From NCBI GenBank assembly GCA_009763385.1, contig CM019830.1, positions 92,568,649 to 92,632,648 on the forward strand: DNA of 64,000 nt, written 5' to 3'. This DNA comes from Coix lacryma-jobi var. lacryma-jobi (taxonomy: Eukaryota > Streptophyta > Magnoliopsida > Poales > Poaceae). A program made the translations under genes and the position numbers. The notes beneath the pieces are model-generated. The model saw only the letters and a list, made by a program, of their open reading frames with translations. It did no database searches and was not told where the DNA came from. Positions 33,401-47,200 of the stretch are shown here, piece by piece. Numbering within the stretch: the first letter of the stretch is position 1; each line of letters opens with the position of its first letter.

Positions 33401-36400
33401 CTTACCTCATTTGAAACCTCAGTTTGTAAAACTAATGTTATTTAAGTCTTCCGCTCTTTATTCCGATGTTATTTGTAAAAGTATGCAATGCTGTAACCGA
33501 ATTGTGAGATGATCCTGCGGACATTGGGCACTGATGTAGCCCGGTGGCGAACAGATCTTAATCACATGGAACATGGGTTCGGCTGTCAGAGGTTGACAGG
33601 GACACGCGGGCCATGGGATTAGGGTCGTGGCAGAACCGCCTAAGTTAAGTGGCCCACATGCACCCATCATTGTCTCAAAGACCTTTGATCGGCATGCATG
33701 AGTTCCAAATGACTTAAGGGATCTGTCGGGTGTCCTCGGGAAACCCGAATCATCCACATTTATCTTTCTTCCAGGATATTCCTTTGTCCAGCATCACAGT
33801 ATTACAACAGTTTTATAGATACGAGAAATATCAGAGTAAAGCGGAAAGATTATACAATATAGATTAAAATTAAGTATTAAGTTTACAAACCATAGGTTCT
33901 TAATATTACATAAAAGTTCGGAACTTTATATTATACATAAACCATCACTGAAGCACTTGCCCAAGGTTACTCATCAAGATCATCATCACTCTCCTCCACG
34001 AGAGTGAAGAAACACTGACCATCAAAGGGATGGTCAACTGGCTCACCTGCAACAAGGGTTAACAAACCCTGAGTACAAAAGTACTCAACAAGACTTAACC
34101 GACTAGAAAAGAGGTGAAGACTCAGGTATGCTGGCTAAAGGGATTCAAGGTAAGGCTTTAGCAAGAACAAAGCTTTTTCTTTTGCATAAAAGCTTACTAG
34201 AGTAACTATTATATCCAAAATTTTATTCAAGATTCATATTCAAGATTTCCTAAGGATTTTTCAAACATTTAAAAACATATCTCTGATCAAAATCCTTTTC
34301 TCAAGATTCATTCTTTACTACGGTGCAGGTCAGTGGATTGAGGCTCCATATCCGAGGAAACACGGCGATTCGAATCGATTATACCCAGCTGGGGATTCAG
34401 TACCACACGATATATGTAGAACTTAATCTTGCATATATCAACCCTTACTATAGATCCTCCTATACAAGAACGGGTCCAGCGTCACCCGAGAGTACAGTAC
34501 ACCTCGAACCCGACTATCTCATAGCCCCGAGGGTACACGCTACTCCCGCCATCTCTCCACTCCCAGTACGCGGTTATCCGTTCTCAGTATTGGAATAGCT
34601 ATAGACCAGGCTTACCATTGTATGTGGGCTGTACTCAAAAGTCTCAATCTAGCAGGCCAACAACGGTAAGGTCCTATGTAGAATAGCGTTACATCAAGAC
34701 TCCTCTCTTGATGTAAGCTACCATAGAGATTATACCAACATCAAAAATATAACCACATTGTCGGGAAGTGTGAGAAAACAAGTCTAAGCATTTCTACTGT
34801 TTGTGTAAAACAGGGATCAGGGTTTGGTATAACAACAAGGTAAATCATGCATCAACAGGTTTAAAACATTTATTTGATAAACAGCTCATGCATCAGGTTA
34901 TAAAGAAAAGTATAATTGCGAAATCCAAGGGATTGGTTTAAATGCACCGGGGCTTGCCTTGAAAAATAGCGAAGTTCGGCAACTCAGACGAGACGGGAAG
35001 ATCTACACCCTCAGAAGAAATCCACTGAGAAGCAGGCTCTTCCGGAACGGAATCTACACGAATAATGCATATGCATGATCAATGAGATGCTTTGACATGA
35101 ACATGGTAAAGATGGAAATTTTCCAAGCTATAAACAATTACTTGAGTACAACTTTCCATCTCGGTACAGATGCTAACCAACAAACCTAACTTGATAAACT
35201 AAAAGGAACATTATCTAAATCAACCAGCAGATCAAGATAAATCACCCGAGCTTAATCTTAACACTATTTTGAGTACAACTTTCCTTCATGAAAAGGAAAG
35301 AAACTAACTTAATTAACAAACCTTTAAATCTACTAAGCATTTCTTATCATTATCATAAAGCAAGACTACATAATCAATTAATGACAAAGGATGATTAACA
35401 CATAGAAAACCTTAACCAGGGAGCATTTCCTGCTAGATTCCCATTGGTTGTCAAACCCTGAGTACTGGGGTACTCAACAAGACTTACCCGACTAAAGAAA
35501 AAGGGAGAAGACTCAGGAATGAAAGGCTTAGGGTAGTCAAGGTAAGGCTTAAGTATTTTGCAGAAAAAGCATTTTGTAAACCTTGTTTTATTTTGGAAAG
35601 ATTCAAGCATTTCTCAATTCTTCATTGTCCATGATTCATTTTACATTTCAAAACATACCTAGTTGAGAACCACTCTCCATTGACAGTCAGTGACCAAGTC
35701 TCCATAACCGAGGAGCAACGTTAATAGCGAGGAGAGGTTGTCCGAGCGTACGGTGCCGTCATGTTGTAGTCCGGGACTCAACAGTTGACACCGACCGGGA
35801 CATGGTTGAAAAACTGACAGGACTATTACGCTTGGGTGAGATATGACCAAGGTGTAGTTCTGGCTGGAAAATTAGGGACCATCCGTATGGGGGCCTGCTG
35901 GTCAAGACTTGTAACTATTCACATACTATGGAAAGCTCTGGCTCCGAGGAATCCTTTATTGGACCGACAACCGCGCACTGGGAGTGGAGAGATGGCGGAA
36001 GTAGCATGTACCCACGTGGGTTAAAGTCCCGGATTGGAGTGGTGTACTGTACTTCCGGGTGGCGTAGGACCGGGCCCAATCTTGGAGGAATCGTGGTAGA
36101 CGAGTTGGCATATGCAAGCTTGGGTGCTACATATGCAGTGTGGATAGGGATCCTCAGCTGAGTATTATTTATCCGGATTAACGTTGCTCCTCGGTTATGG
36201 AGACTTGGTCCACTGACTGTCAACGGAGAGTGGTTCTCAACTAGGAATGTTTTGAAATGTAAAATGAATCATGAATGATGAAGAATTGAGGAATACTGAA
36301 TCTTTCAAAAATAAAATAAGGTTTACAAAAATGCTTTTCTGCAAAATACTTGATCTTGCTTAAGCCTTACCTTGACTACCCTAAGCCTCTCATTCCTGAG

Positions 36401-36988
36401 TCTTCTCCCTTTTTCTTTAGTCGGGTAAGTCTTGTTGAGTACCCCAGTACTCAGGGTTTGTTACCCATGTTGCAGGTATGCCTGAGACTCCGATGTGTCT
36501 CGCACCCTGTTGCGTGACCTTCGTCCAGGAAGAGGCCGATGAGGCCGATGAGTAAATGTGCACCCTCGGGCTGGGTGTTACATGTATCTCTATGTTAATG
36601 TTTCGACTACGTTGTCTACTTTGAATTTCCCGAACAATGGTCTGTAATAATCGTACTCCTTACCTCATTTGAAACCTCAGTTTGTAAAACTAATGTTATT
36701 TAAGTCTTCCGCTCTTTATTCCGATGTTATTTGTAAAAGTATGCAATGCTGTAACCGAATTGTGAGATGATCCTGCGGACATTGGGCACTGATGTAGCCC
36801 GGTGGCGAACAGATCTTAATCACATGGAACATGGGTTCGGCTGTCAGAGGTTGACAGGGACACGCGGGCCATGGGATTAGGGTCGTGGCAGAACCGCCTA
36901 AGTTAAGTGGCCCACATGCACCCATCATTGTCTCAAAGACCTTTGATCGGCTTGCATGAGTTCCAAATGACTTAAGGGATCTGTCGGG
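30473..36988 (+). repeat. Two head-to-tail 3258 bp units of mixed LTR pieces
   Basis: Unit starts are at 30473 and 33731; a third, partial one starts at 36989, giving an exact 3258 bp spacing. Each unit contains: inverted LTR Y down to a junction at CAAAC (32198 in unit 1), inverted LTR X (to ~32466), forward LTR X (~32467-33632), and the inverted extreme end of LTR Y (33633-33730). Units differ by only a few bases. ORFs of 60-103 codons inside are translations of LTR sequence and recur in each copy; I do not regard them as genes. Confidence 0.85.
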
Positions 36989-39900
36989 TGTCCTCGGGAA
37001 ACCCGAATCATCCACATTTATCTTTCTTCCAGGATATTCCTTTGTCCAGCATCACAGTATTACAACAGTTTTATAGATACGAGAAATATCAGAGTAAAGC
37101 GGAAAGATTATACAATATAGATTAAAATTAAGTATTAAGTTTACAAACCATAGGTTCTTAATATTACATAAAAGTTCGGAACTTTATATTATACATAAAC
37201 CATCACTGAAGCACTTGCCCAAGGTTACTCATCAAGATCATCATCACTCTCCTCCACGAGAGTGAAGAAACACTGACCATCAAAGGGATGGTCAACTGGC
37301 TCACCTGCAACAAGGGTTAACAAACCCTGAGTACAAAAGTACTCAACAAGACTTAACCGACTAGAAAAGAGGTCAAGACTCAGGTATGCTGGCTAAAGGG
37401 ATTCAAGGTAAGGCTTTAGCAAGAACAAAGCTTTTTCTTTTGCATAAAAGCTTACTAGAGTAACTATTATATCCAAAATTTTATTCAAGATTCATATTCA
37501 AGATTTCCTAAGGATTTTTCAAACATTTAAAAACATATCTCTGATCAAAATCCTTTTCTCAAGATTCATTCTTTACTACGGTGCAGGTCAGTGGATTGAG
37601 GCTCCATATCCGAGGAAACACGGCGATTCGAATCGATTATACCCAGCTGGGGATTCAGTACCACACGATATATGTAGAACTTAATCTTGCATATATCAAC
37701 CCTTACTATAGATCCTCCTATACAAGAACGGGTCCAGCGTCACCCGAGAGTACAGTACACCTCGAACCCGACTATCTCATAGCCCCGAGGGTACACGCTA
37801 CTCCCGCCATCTCTCCACTCCCAGTACGCGGTTATCCGTTCTCAGTATTGGAATAGCTGTAGACCAGGCTTACCATTGTATGTGGGCTGTACTCAAAAGT
37901 CTCAATCTAGCAGGCCAACAACGGTAAGGTCCTATGTAGAATAGCGTTACATCAAGACTCCTCTCTTGATGTAAGCTACCATAGAGATTATACCAACATC
38001 AAAAATATAACCACATTGTCGGGAAGTGTGAGAAAACAAGTCTAAGCATTTCTACCGTTTGTGTAAAACAGGGATTAGGGTTTGGTATAACAACAAGGTA
38101 AATCATGCAACAACAGGTTTAAAACATTTATTTGATAAACAGCTAATGCATCAGGTTATAAAGAAAAGTATAATTGCGAAATCCAAGGGATTGGTTTAAA
38201 TGCACCGGGGCTTGCCTTGAAAAACAGCGAAGTTCGGCAACTCAGACGAGACGGGAAGATCTACACCCTCAGAAGAAATCCACTGAGAAGCAGGCTCTTC
38301 CGGAACGGAATCTACACGAATAAATGCATATGCATGATCAATGAGATGCTTTGACATGAACATGGTAAAGATGGAAATTTTCCAAGCTATAAACAATTAC
38401 TTGAGTACAACTTTCCATCTCGGTACAGATGCTAACCAACAAACCTAACTTGATAAACTAAAAGGAACATTATCTATATCAACCAGCAGATCAAGATAAA
38501 TCACCCAAGCTTAATCTTAACACTATTTTGAGTACAACTTTCCTTCATGAAAAGGAAAGAAACTAACTTAATTAACAAACCTTTAAATCTACTAAGCATT
38601 TCTTATCATTATCATAAAGCAAGACTACATAATCAATTAATGACAAAGGATGATTAACACATAGAAAACCTTAACCAGGGAGCATTTCCTGCTAGATTCC
38701 CATTGGTTGTCAAACAAATCCAAAATCACAAAAACCTAAATGATTATTCTTTTCTATTTATTTTTATAAGCCTATAAATAGCTTTTACTTATAAAACAAT
38801 TATATTAATTCAAATAGAGATGAAATTAAACATAAAGGTAGATATGACCAAAATAAACTTGCATTTCAAATTTCATGATTTTTGGACAAACACAGAAAAT
38901 TACATAAATCATCAAAGTTGCATTTATTAATTAAATCATGGATTTAATGACCATAGCAAAAGTACTCTAAACACAAGTTTTATAATTTTTATATTAGCAT
39001 AGACACATTAAGATCATCCATGTCAAATTTCATAATTTATAGAGCTATAGAAAAATTATAGCAAAAATAACAAAACAAGCTATTGCTCACTTAAACAGAA
39101 AAAGAAAAACATCAAACTAGCCCAACTGGGCTTGCGGCCCAGCCCATCGCGACCTGGCGCAAGCGAAAAGCCAGCCCAGCCTGCTTCCGCCCGCACGCGC
39201 TGCACACTTTTGCAGAAAAGCCCTTTGGCTTTGAGGAAACTAACCCGCAGTCCAGCGCTCTATTCACATGAGTCTATGACTTTGCAACTAACACCCTGGG
39301 AAGACCTGCCTTTACAACCGCGAGGTCCCCGACCATGGCCGGCGCGCACGGCGACGCACAGAGCGGCGGCGCTCCTTACGCCGGCCAACTCCGGCCGTTA
39401 GAGACCTAACTAAGGCGAGCATCAGCACCGACAAGCCAAACGCGGCCGAAAGAGCCCCTAAACCCTAACTCTACTGCTCCGGCGAGGTCAGACCGAGCAC
39501 GGCGGCGATTTGGATCTCGACGAGCCGTTCCGGCGAACCTACGCTATTAGCGGTTGAACAGAGAGGCTAGGACAGCCTAAAAGCTCACCCAGATGACGAT
39601 GGTGCGGATGGTTTGGATGGAGCAAGCTCGGAAGATAGTCGACCACGGTGCAGCGGCGATCAGCGGAGAACTCCGGTGAAGATGGCGCTGTTCCGACGAG
39701 ACCTGGGCATTAGACATGGAATCATCGAGCCGATGAGTTCACAGGGATCACGGTGAAGCAATAACACAAGAGAAAGTGGTCGAACAGATGCTCGGTTGAG
39801 CTGACCACTGCAGACCCGAGCTCGGCGGCGATTCCAGGACCGGCGGAGAGGATTCCGGCGAGTGCGAGCTCTCTGAGGTGTTAGAGATGGAGAGGTAAAG

Positions 39901-40675
39901 TCCGGGAGGTGCGCAAGGTAACAAGGTACTTATAGGTGCGGTGAATTGGGATGAGATCAAGCAGAGATGATCAATTTTGGATTGGGATCAAGATGGTGCC
40001 CGTCGGTGCACCGGTGGCAAACGGCGACGGCGAGCGCAGGAGGAGATGCCACGACGCGAGAGAACTGTCCAGCAGGCGCGCAACCTCGCCACGGTCACGG
40101 TCGTGTGCGGGTTCGGGAGAGATCGGCGTCCACGCGCGCGCACGGGTGATCAACAGATCACCCTCTCCCTGCCGCCATGAACAGGGACAAGAACATATCC
40201 TCTCCCTTTCCCTTTCTACCCTTCTCTAATTTAAAAAAAAACTTTGAAATTTTGAATAGAAGTTGAAAATATTCCAAAATATCAAATGCTCAGAATTTCA
40301 AACTGAACATCTTTTATTTTTGCAACACACCCAAATTTGACTTGCATTTTGAATTTGAGTTGAATTTGCAAAAAGGGATAAGAAGGACAAAATAGAACTT
40401 TCACAAATACTGTTAATTTTGCATGAACACTTGAAAAACTTTACACATTAAAGTTGTTCCTTGACAGAAATAGAACAACTTTGCTTTTTGAAACATACCC
40501 AAATTCTTTTTAGATTTTAATTTATAGAAAAGGGAACAAAATAGGATTTTGGGATTATTTAAACTATTAAAATGAATTTCAACCAAAATCTGCTCTATAC
40601 CCCATTGATGACTTGAATCAAAGTCCAAATACACCCTTGAGATATAAAACAAAGTTTGGTCCAAAATTCACTGCT
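36989..40675 (-). repeat. Third partial unit continuing into inverted LTR Y
   Basis: The sequence follows the tandem unit to CAAAC at 38711-38715. Instead of switching to X it continues as the reverse complement of LTR Y, corresponding to 46475 down to ~44513 of the right LTR. It includes the GC-rich promoter region (39130-40230) in reverse. Confidence 0.85.
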
Positions 40676-41822
40676 ATGCTAATATAAAAATTATGAAACT
40701 TGTGTTTAGAGTACTTTTGCTATGATCATTAAATCCATGATTTAATTAATAAATGCAACTTTGATGATTTATGTAATTTTCTGTGTTTGTCCAAAAATCA
40801 TGAAATTTGAAATGCAAGTTTATTTTGGTCATATCTACCTTTATGATTAATTTCATCTCTGTTTGAATTAATATAATTGTTTTATAAGTAAAAGCTATTT
40901 ATAGGCTTATAAAAATAAATAGAAAAGAATAGTCATTTAGGTTTTTGTGATTTTGGATTTGTTTGACAACCAATGGGAACCTAGCATGAAATGCTCCCTG
41001 GTTAAGGTTTTCTATGTGTTAATAGTCCTTTGTCATTTATTAATTATGTACTCTTGCTTTATGATAATGATAAGAAATGCTTAGTAGATTTAAAGATTTA
41101 TTAATCAAGTTAGTTTCTTTCCTTTTCATGAAGGAAAGTTATACTCAAGATAGTGTTAAAGTTAAATTTGGGTGAATTATCTTGACCTACTGGTTGATTT
41201 AGATAATGTTCCTTTTTAGTTTATCAAGTTAGGTTTGTTGGTTTGCATCTGTACCGAGATGGAAAGTTGTACTCAAGTAATTGTTTATAGCTTGGAAAAT
41301 TTCCATCTTTACCATGTTCATGTCAAAGCATCTCATTGATCATGCATATGCATTTATTCGTGTAGACTCCGTTCCGGAAGAGCCTGCTTCTCAGTGGATT
41401 TCTTCTGAGGGTGTAGATCTTCCCGTCTCGTCTGAGTTGCCGGACTTCGCTGTTTCTCAAGGCAAGCCCCGGTGCATTTAAACCAATCCCTTGGATTTCG
41501 CAATTACACTTTTCTTTATAACCTGATGCATTAGCTGTTTATCAAATAAATGTTTTAAACCTGTTGATGCATGATTTTTCCTTGTGGTTATACCAAACCC
41601 TGATACCTGTTTTACACAAACAGTAGAAATGCTTAGACTTGCTTTCTCACACTTCCCGACAATGTGGTTATATTTTTGATGTTGGTATAATCTCTATGGT
41701 AGCTTACATCAAGAGAGGAGTCTTGATGTAACGCTATTCTACATAGGACCTTACCGTTGTTGGCCTGCTAGATTGAGACTTTTGAGTACAGCCCACATAC
41801 AATGGTAAGCCTGGTCTATAGC
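40676..41822 (+). repeat. Forward fragment of LTR Y
   Basis: Corresponds to ~46188-47331 of the right LTR in + orientation, with several differences. The junction with the inverted piece at 40675 is a fold-back. The right end joins an inverted Cassandra LTR at 41823. Confidence 0.8.
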
Positions 41823-42308
41823 TGTAACGTCCCGCCTCCACGCGGCCGGGCCCACTTACATATGGCAGCTTTTCTAGGACATAGACTTCCCTCACAGACC
41901 AACACCAGTCTTTTCTGCGCACTTTGTCCTCACTCGTGCGCACCCGGGAAGAATTTCCCGGTCGGTCACCCATCCCTAAATTTCTCTAGGCCAAGCACGC
42001 TTAACTTTAGAGTTCTTTGGAGATGGGCTTCCGAAAAAGAAGTTGCAACTTGTTGGTATGAGTATCCTATTATTCCTATTAAGCCTTAGGCCGGGATGTT
42101 ACATCCTCACCCCCTTAAGAGATCGACGTCCTCGTCGATCAATCCCAAGCCAGGAACGTCCTCTCTTGGCCACGTCCGTGTGTCCAGTGCCAGCACATGT
42201 GCCATGCTGTGTGACCACTCCGGGTCCACACCAGCCATGACCACCATGTCTGAGCAACTGCGACACACGCGCCCGTGAAACCGCGAGAGTCGGCTCTGAT
42301 ACCATTCT
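41823..42308 (-). mobile_element. Cassandra TRIM, right copy, inverted and truncated
   Basis: One complete LTR (41823-42103, 281 bp, with the 5S-like segment), the internal domain and the PBS (canonical TGGTATCAGAGCC on the minus strand at 42304-42292). The second LTR is missing. Sequence passes at ~42308 straight into chromovirus pol, sharing a few bases (GTAG) at the join. Confidence 0.9.
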
Positions 42309-44152
42309 GTAGAGTTATTGCTTATGCGTCACGACAACTTAAACAGCATGAAGAGCATTATCCTACACATGACTTAGAATTGGCAGCTGTAGTACATGCT
42401 CTGAAGATCTGGCGACATTATCTGTTGGGAAATATGTGTCGCATATACACTGATCATAAGAGCTTGAAATATATTTTTACTCAGTCTGAGTTGAATATGC
42501 GACAAAGGAGATGGTTAGAATTAATAAAAGATTATGATATTGAGGTACACTATCATCCAGGCAAAGCTAATGTAGTAGCAGATGCACTCAGTCGAAAGAG
42601 TCATTGCAATTGTTTGAAAGTCAAGTCAATAGATCTTACTTTGTGTCATGAGTTTGAGAAATTAAATCTTGAGATGGTTTCACAAGGAAATCTTGCAAAT
42701 ATAATAGTTCAGTCATCTATAAAAGATCAGATCGTTGCAGCTCAGAAAGAAAGCAAGGGTATAATCCATCTGAAAAAGAAGGTTCAGTGTGAGCAAAATT
42801 CTGATTTCACTATAGATGAATCCGGAGTAATTTGGTTCAAGAATCGGTTAGTAGTTCCGAAGGTTCCTGAGCTCAGAAAACAGATACTTGATGAAGCACA
42901 TGCAACCAGATTATCAGTACATCCAGGCAGCAACAAAATGTATCAGGATCTGAAACAAAGATTCTGGTGGACTAAGATGAAACTTGAGATTGCCAGTTAT
43001 GTAGCCAGGTGTGACATTTGTCAAAAAGTGAAGGCAGTTCATCTTAGGTCAGCTGGAGAGTTACAACCTTTGTCGATTCCATTTGGGAAATGGGATGACA
43101 TTAGCATGGATTTTATAGTGGGTTTACCAAAGACCTCAAAAGGATTTGATTCCATATGGGTTATTGTTGATCGTCTGACCAAATCAGCACATTTCATACC
43201 AGTTAAGACCGCGTATCCTGCATCTAGCTATGCCAAGATTTATATTGACAGAATTGTGAGTTTGCATGGTGTTCCAAAGACTATTGTGTCAGATAGAGGA
43301 ACACAGTTTGTTAATGTTTTCTGGAGACGTTTACATCAATCCTTGGGCACTAAACTTCTACATAGCACAGCTTATCATCCGCAGACAGGGGGTCAAACTG
43401 AAAGAGTTAATCAGATTTTAGAAGATATGTTAAGATCTTGTGTGCTTAGTTACTCAGAGAAATGGGATGAATGTTTACCATTAGCAGAATTCTCTTATAA
43501 CAACAGTTATCAAGAAAGTATTAAGATGGCACCATTTGAAGCTTTGTATGGCAGAAGGTGTAGAACACCTTTGAATTGGTCGGAACCTGGAGAGCATAGT
43601 TTGTTTGGAGTTGACTTAGTCAGAGAATCTGAAGAAAAAGTCAAGTTAATTCAGGATAACATGAAGAAAGCACAATCCAGGCAAAAGAGTTATGCTGATA
43701 AGAGACGTCGGTCTCTTACTTTTAAGGTTGGAGATTTTGTTTATCTCAAAGTGTCACCAATGAAAGGAGTCACTCGTTTTGGAATCAAAGGAAAGTTAGC
43801 ACCTCGATATATAGGTCCATATCAGATTCTTGGAAGATGTGGAAAAGTGGCATATCGTCTTGATTTGCCATCACAATTGTCAGCAGTTCACAATGTGTTC
43901 CACGTTTCTCAGTTAAAGAAATGTCTTCAAGTGCCTGATCATGTCATTCATATGGAAGAAATTGAGTTAGAACCTGATCTGACATACACAGAGTATCCTG
44001 TCAAGATTCTTGACCAGAAAGATCGAGTCACTCGAAGAAAGACTGTTAGGTTTTACAAGGTTCAATGGAGTCAGCATACAGAAGATGAAGCCACATGGGA
44101 GTCAGAAGAGTTTCTCTTAGATAGTTTCCCTGAGTTTTTATCTTCTGTCTAG
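42309..44152 (+). pseudogene. pol: Chromovirus pol, right half (RNase H end, integrase, chromodomain)
   Basis: The coding frame is open from the duplicated RNase H segment to TAG at 44150-44152, but has no start of its own and is detached from RT. Integrase: zinc-binding HHCC region (HATRLSVHPGSNK through CDICQKVK), then the catalytic DDE core in SMDFIVGLP, VSDRGTQF and QTERVNQ. The C-terminus has a plant chromodomain-like end (RRKTVRFYKVQWSQH, then EATWESEEFL), which in chromoviruses directs integration to modified chromatin. I see no stop or frameshift in this half. Followed by ~120 bp, a purine tract and LTR Y. Confidence 0.92.
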
Positions 44153-44274
44153 TTCTTGTAAGTCACAATATGATGACCTATCCCCTGCTTTATGTAATAG
44201 TTAATAATAAAAGTGCTTGACACATTTCTTTTTCCATTAGTTAGCCTTCAGGTTAAATCTTGGGACGAGATTTC

Positions 44275-44291
44275 TTTTAGGGGGAAGGAGC
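44275..44291 (+). promoter_or_regulatory. Chromovirus polypurine tract
   Basis: TTTTAGGGGGAAGGAGC abuts the TG of the LTR at 44292. Confidence 0.85.
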
Positions 44292-47200
44292 TGTAACACT
44301 CCTGTGTTAAGCAACTAAAACCTGACATGTCATCATATGCATTGACATTTCATTTGAGTGATAACCTGGTATTGCATTCACTAAAACAAGTTTATCATTT
44401 GATGTTATGCTTAGTTGATAAAGAGTGTTTAAGTTGATCTCTAGTTTATGCTTTCATGTTTTTGAATAGTGTTTGTTTGAGTAAAGGGGTTTTATGGTAA
44501 TTTCTTATATAGCAGTGAATTTTGGATCAAACTTTGTTTTATATCTCAAGGGTGTATTTGGACTTTGATTCAAGTCATCAATGGGGTATAGAGCAGATTT
44601 TGGTTGAAATTCATTTTAATAGTTTAAATAATCCCAAAATCCTATTTTGTTCCCTTTTCTATAAATTAAAATCTAAAAAGAATTTGGGTATGTTTCAAAA
44701 AGCAAAGTTGTTCTATTTCTGTCAAGGAACAACTTTAATGTGTAAAGTTTTTCAAGTGTTCATGCAAAATCAACAGTATTTGTGAAAGTTCTATTTTGTC
44801 CTTCTTATCCCTTTTTGCAAATTCAACTCAAATTCAAAATGCAAGTCAAATTTGGGTGTGTTGCAAAAATAAAAGATGTTCAGTTTGAAATTATGAGCAT
44901 TTGATATTTTGGAATATTTTCAACTTCTATTCAAAATTTCAAAGTTTTTTTTAAATTAGAGAAGGGTAGAAAGGGAAAGGGAGAGGATATGTTCTTGTCC
45001 CTGTTCATGGCGGCAGGGAGAGGGTGATCTGTTGATCACCCGTGCGCGCGCGTGGACGCCGATCTCTCCCGAACCCGCACACGACCATGACCGTGGCGAG
45101 GTTGCGCGCCTGCTGGACAGTTCTCTCGCGTCGTGGCATCTCCTCCTGCGCTCGCCGTCGCCGTTTGCCACCGGTGCACCGACGGGCACCATCTTGATCC
45201 CAATCCAAAATTGACCGTCTCTGCTTGATCTCATCCCAATTCACCGCACCTATAAGTACCTTGTTACCTTGCGCACCTCCCGGACTTTACCTCTCCATCT
45301 CTAACACCTCAGAGAGCTCGCACTCGCCGGAATCCTCTCCGCCGGTCCTGGAATCGCCGCCGAGCTCGGGTCTGCAGTGGTCAGCTCAACCGAGCATCTG
45401 TTCGACCACTTTCTCTTGTGTTATTGCTTCACCGTGATCCCTGTGAACTCATCGGCTCGATGATTCCATGTCTAATGCCCAGGTCTCGTCGGAACAGCGC
45501 CATCTTCACCGGAGTTCTCCGCTGATCGCCGCTGCACCGTGGTCGACTATCTTCCGAGCTTGCTCCATCCAAACCATCCGCACCATCGTCATCTGGGTGA
45601 GCTTTTAGGCTGTCCTAGCCTCTCTGTTCAACCGCTAATAGCGTAGGTTCGCCGGAACGGCTCGTCGAGATCCAAATCGCCGCCGTGCTCGGTCTGACCT
45701 CGCCGGAGCAGTAGAGTTAGGGTTTAGGGGCTCTTTCGGCCGCGTTTGGCTTGTCGGTGCTGATGCTCGCCTTAGTTAGGTCTCTAACGGCCGGAGTTGG
45801 CCGGCGTAAGGAGCGCCGCCGCTCTGTGCGTCGCCGTGCGCGCCGGCCATGGTCGGGGACCTCGCGGTTGTAAAGGCAGGTCTTCCCAGGGTGTTAGTTG
45901 CAAAGTCATAGACTCATGTGAATAGAGCGCTGGACTGCGGGTTAGTTTCCTCAAAGCCAAAGGGCTTTTCTGCAAAGTGTGCAGCGCGTGCAGGCGGAAG
46001 CAGGCTGGACCGGCTTTTCGCTTGCGCCAGGTCGCGATGGGCTGGGCCGCAAGCCCAGTTGGGCTAGTTTGATGTTTTTCTTTTTCTGTTTAAGTGAGCA
46101 ATAGCTTGTTTTGTTATTTTTGCTATAATTTTTCTATAGCTCTATAAATTATGAAATTTGACATGGATGATCTTAATGTGTCTGTGCTAATATAAAAATT
46201 ATGAAACTTGTGTTTAGAGTACTTTTGCTATGGTCATTAAATCCATGATTTAATTAATAAATGCAACTTTGATGATTTATGTAATTTTCTGTGTTTGTCC
46301 AAAAATCATGAAATTTGAAATGCAAGTTTATTTTGGTCATATCTACCTTTATGTTTAATTTCATCTCTGTTTGAATTAATATAATTGTTTTATAAGTAAA
46401 AGCTATTTATAGGCTTATAAAAATAAATAGAAAAGAATAATCATTTAGGTTTTTGTGATTTTGGATTTGTTTGACAACCAATGGGAATCTAGCAGGAAAT
46501 GCTCCCTGGTTAAGGTTTTCTATGTGTTAATCATCCTTTGTCATTAATTGATTATGTAGTCTTGCTTTATGATAATGATAAGAAATGCTTAGTAGATTTA
46601 AAGGTTTGTTAATTAAGTTAGTTTCTTTCCTTTTCATGAAGGAAAGTTGTACTCAAAATAGTGTTAAGATTAAGCTTGGGTGATTTATCTTGATCTGCTG
46701 GTTGATTTAGATAATGTTCCTTTTAGTTTATCAAGTTAGGTTTGTTGGTTAGCATCTGTACCGAGATGGAAAGTTGTACTCAAGTAATTGTTTATAGCTT
46801 GGAAAATTTCCATCTTTACCATGTTCATGTCAAAGCATCTCATTGATCATGCATATGCATTTATTCGTGTAGATTCCGTTCCGGAAGAGCCTGCTTCTCA
46901 GTGGATTTCTTCTGAGGGTGTAGATCTTCCCGTCTCGTCTGAGTTGCCGAACTTCGCTGTTTTTCAAGGCAAGCCCCGGTGCATTTAAACCAATCCCTTG
47001 GATTTCGCAATTATACTTTTCTTTATAACCTGATGCATTAGCTGTTTATCAAATAAATGTTTTAAACCTGTTGATGCATGATTTACCTTGTTGTTATACC
47101 AAACCCTGATCCCTGTTTTACACAAACAGTAGAAATGCTTAGACTTGTTTTCTCACACTTCCCGATAATGTGGTTATATTTTTGATGTTGGTATAATCTC

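Noticed and set aside
31064..37856. 91-102 codon ORFs recurring in the LTR units (e.g. 31064, 34323, 37581 and inverted 47328)
   Set aside because: They are translations of LTR sequence copied in tandem; no domain, and they exist only because the LTR was duplicated.
39132..40229. GC-rich ORFs near 39.1-40.2 kb and 45.0-46.0 kb as a captured host gene
   Set aside because: The same sequence lies in the promoter and leader part of LTR Y in both orientations; no recognisable protein.
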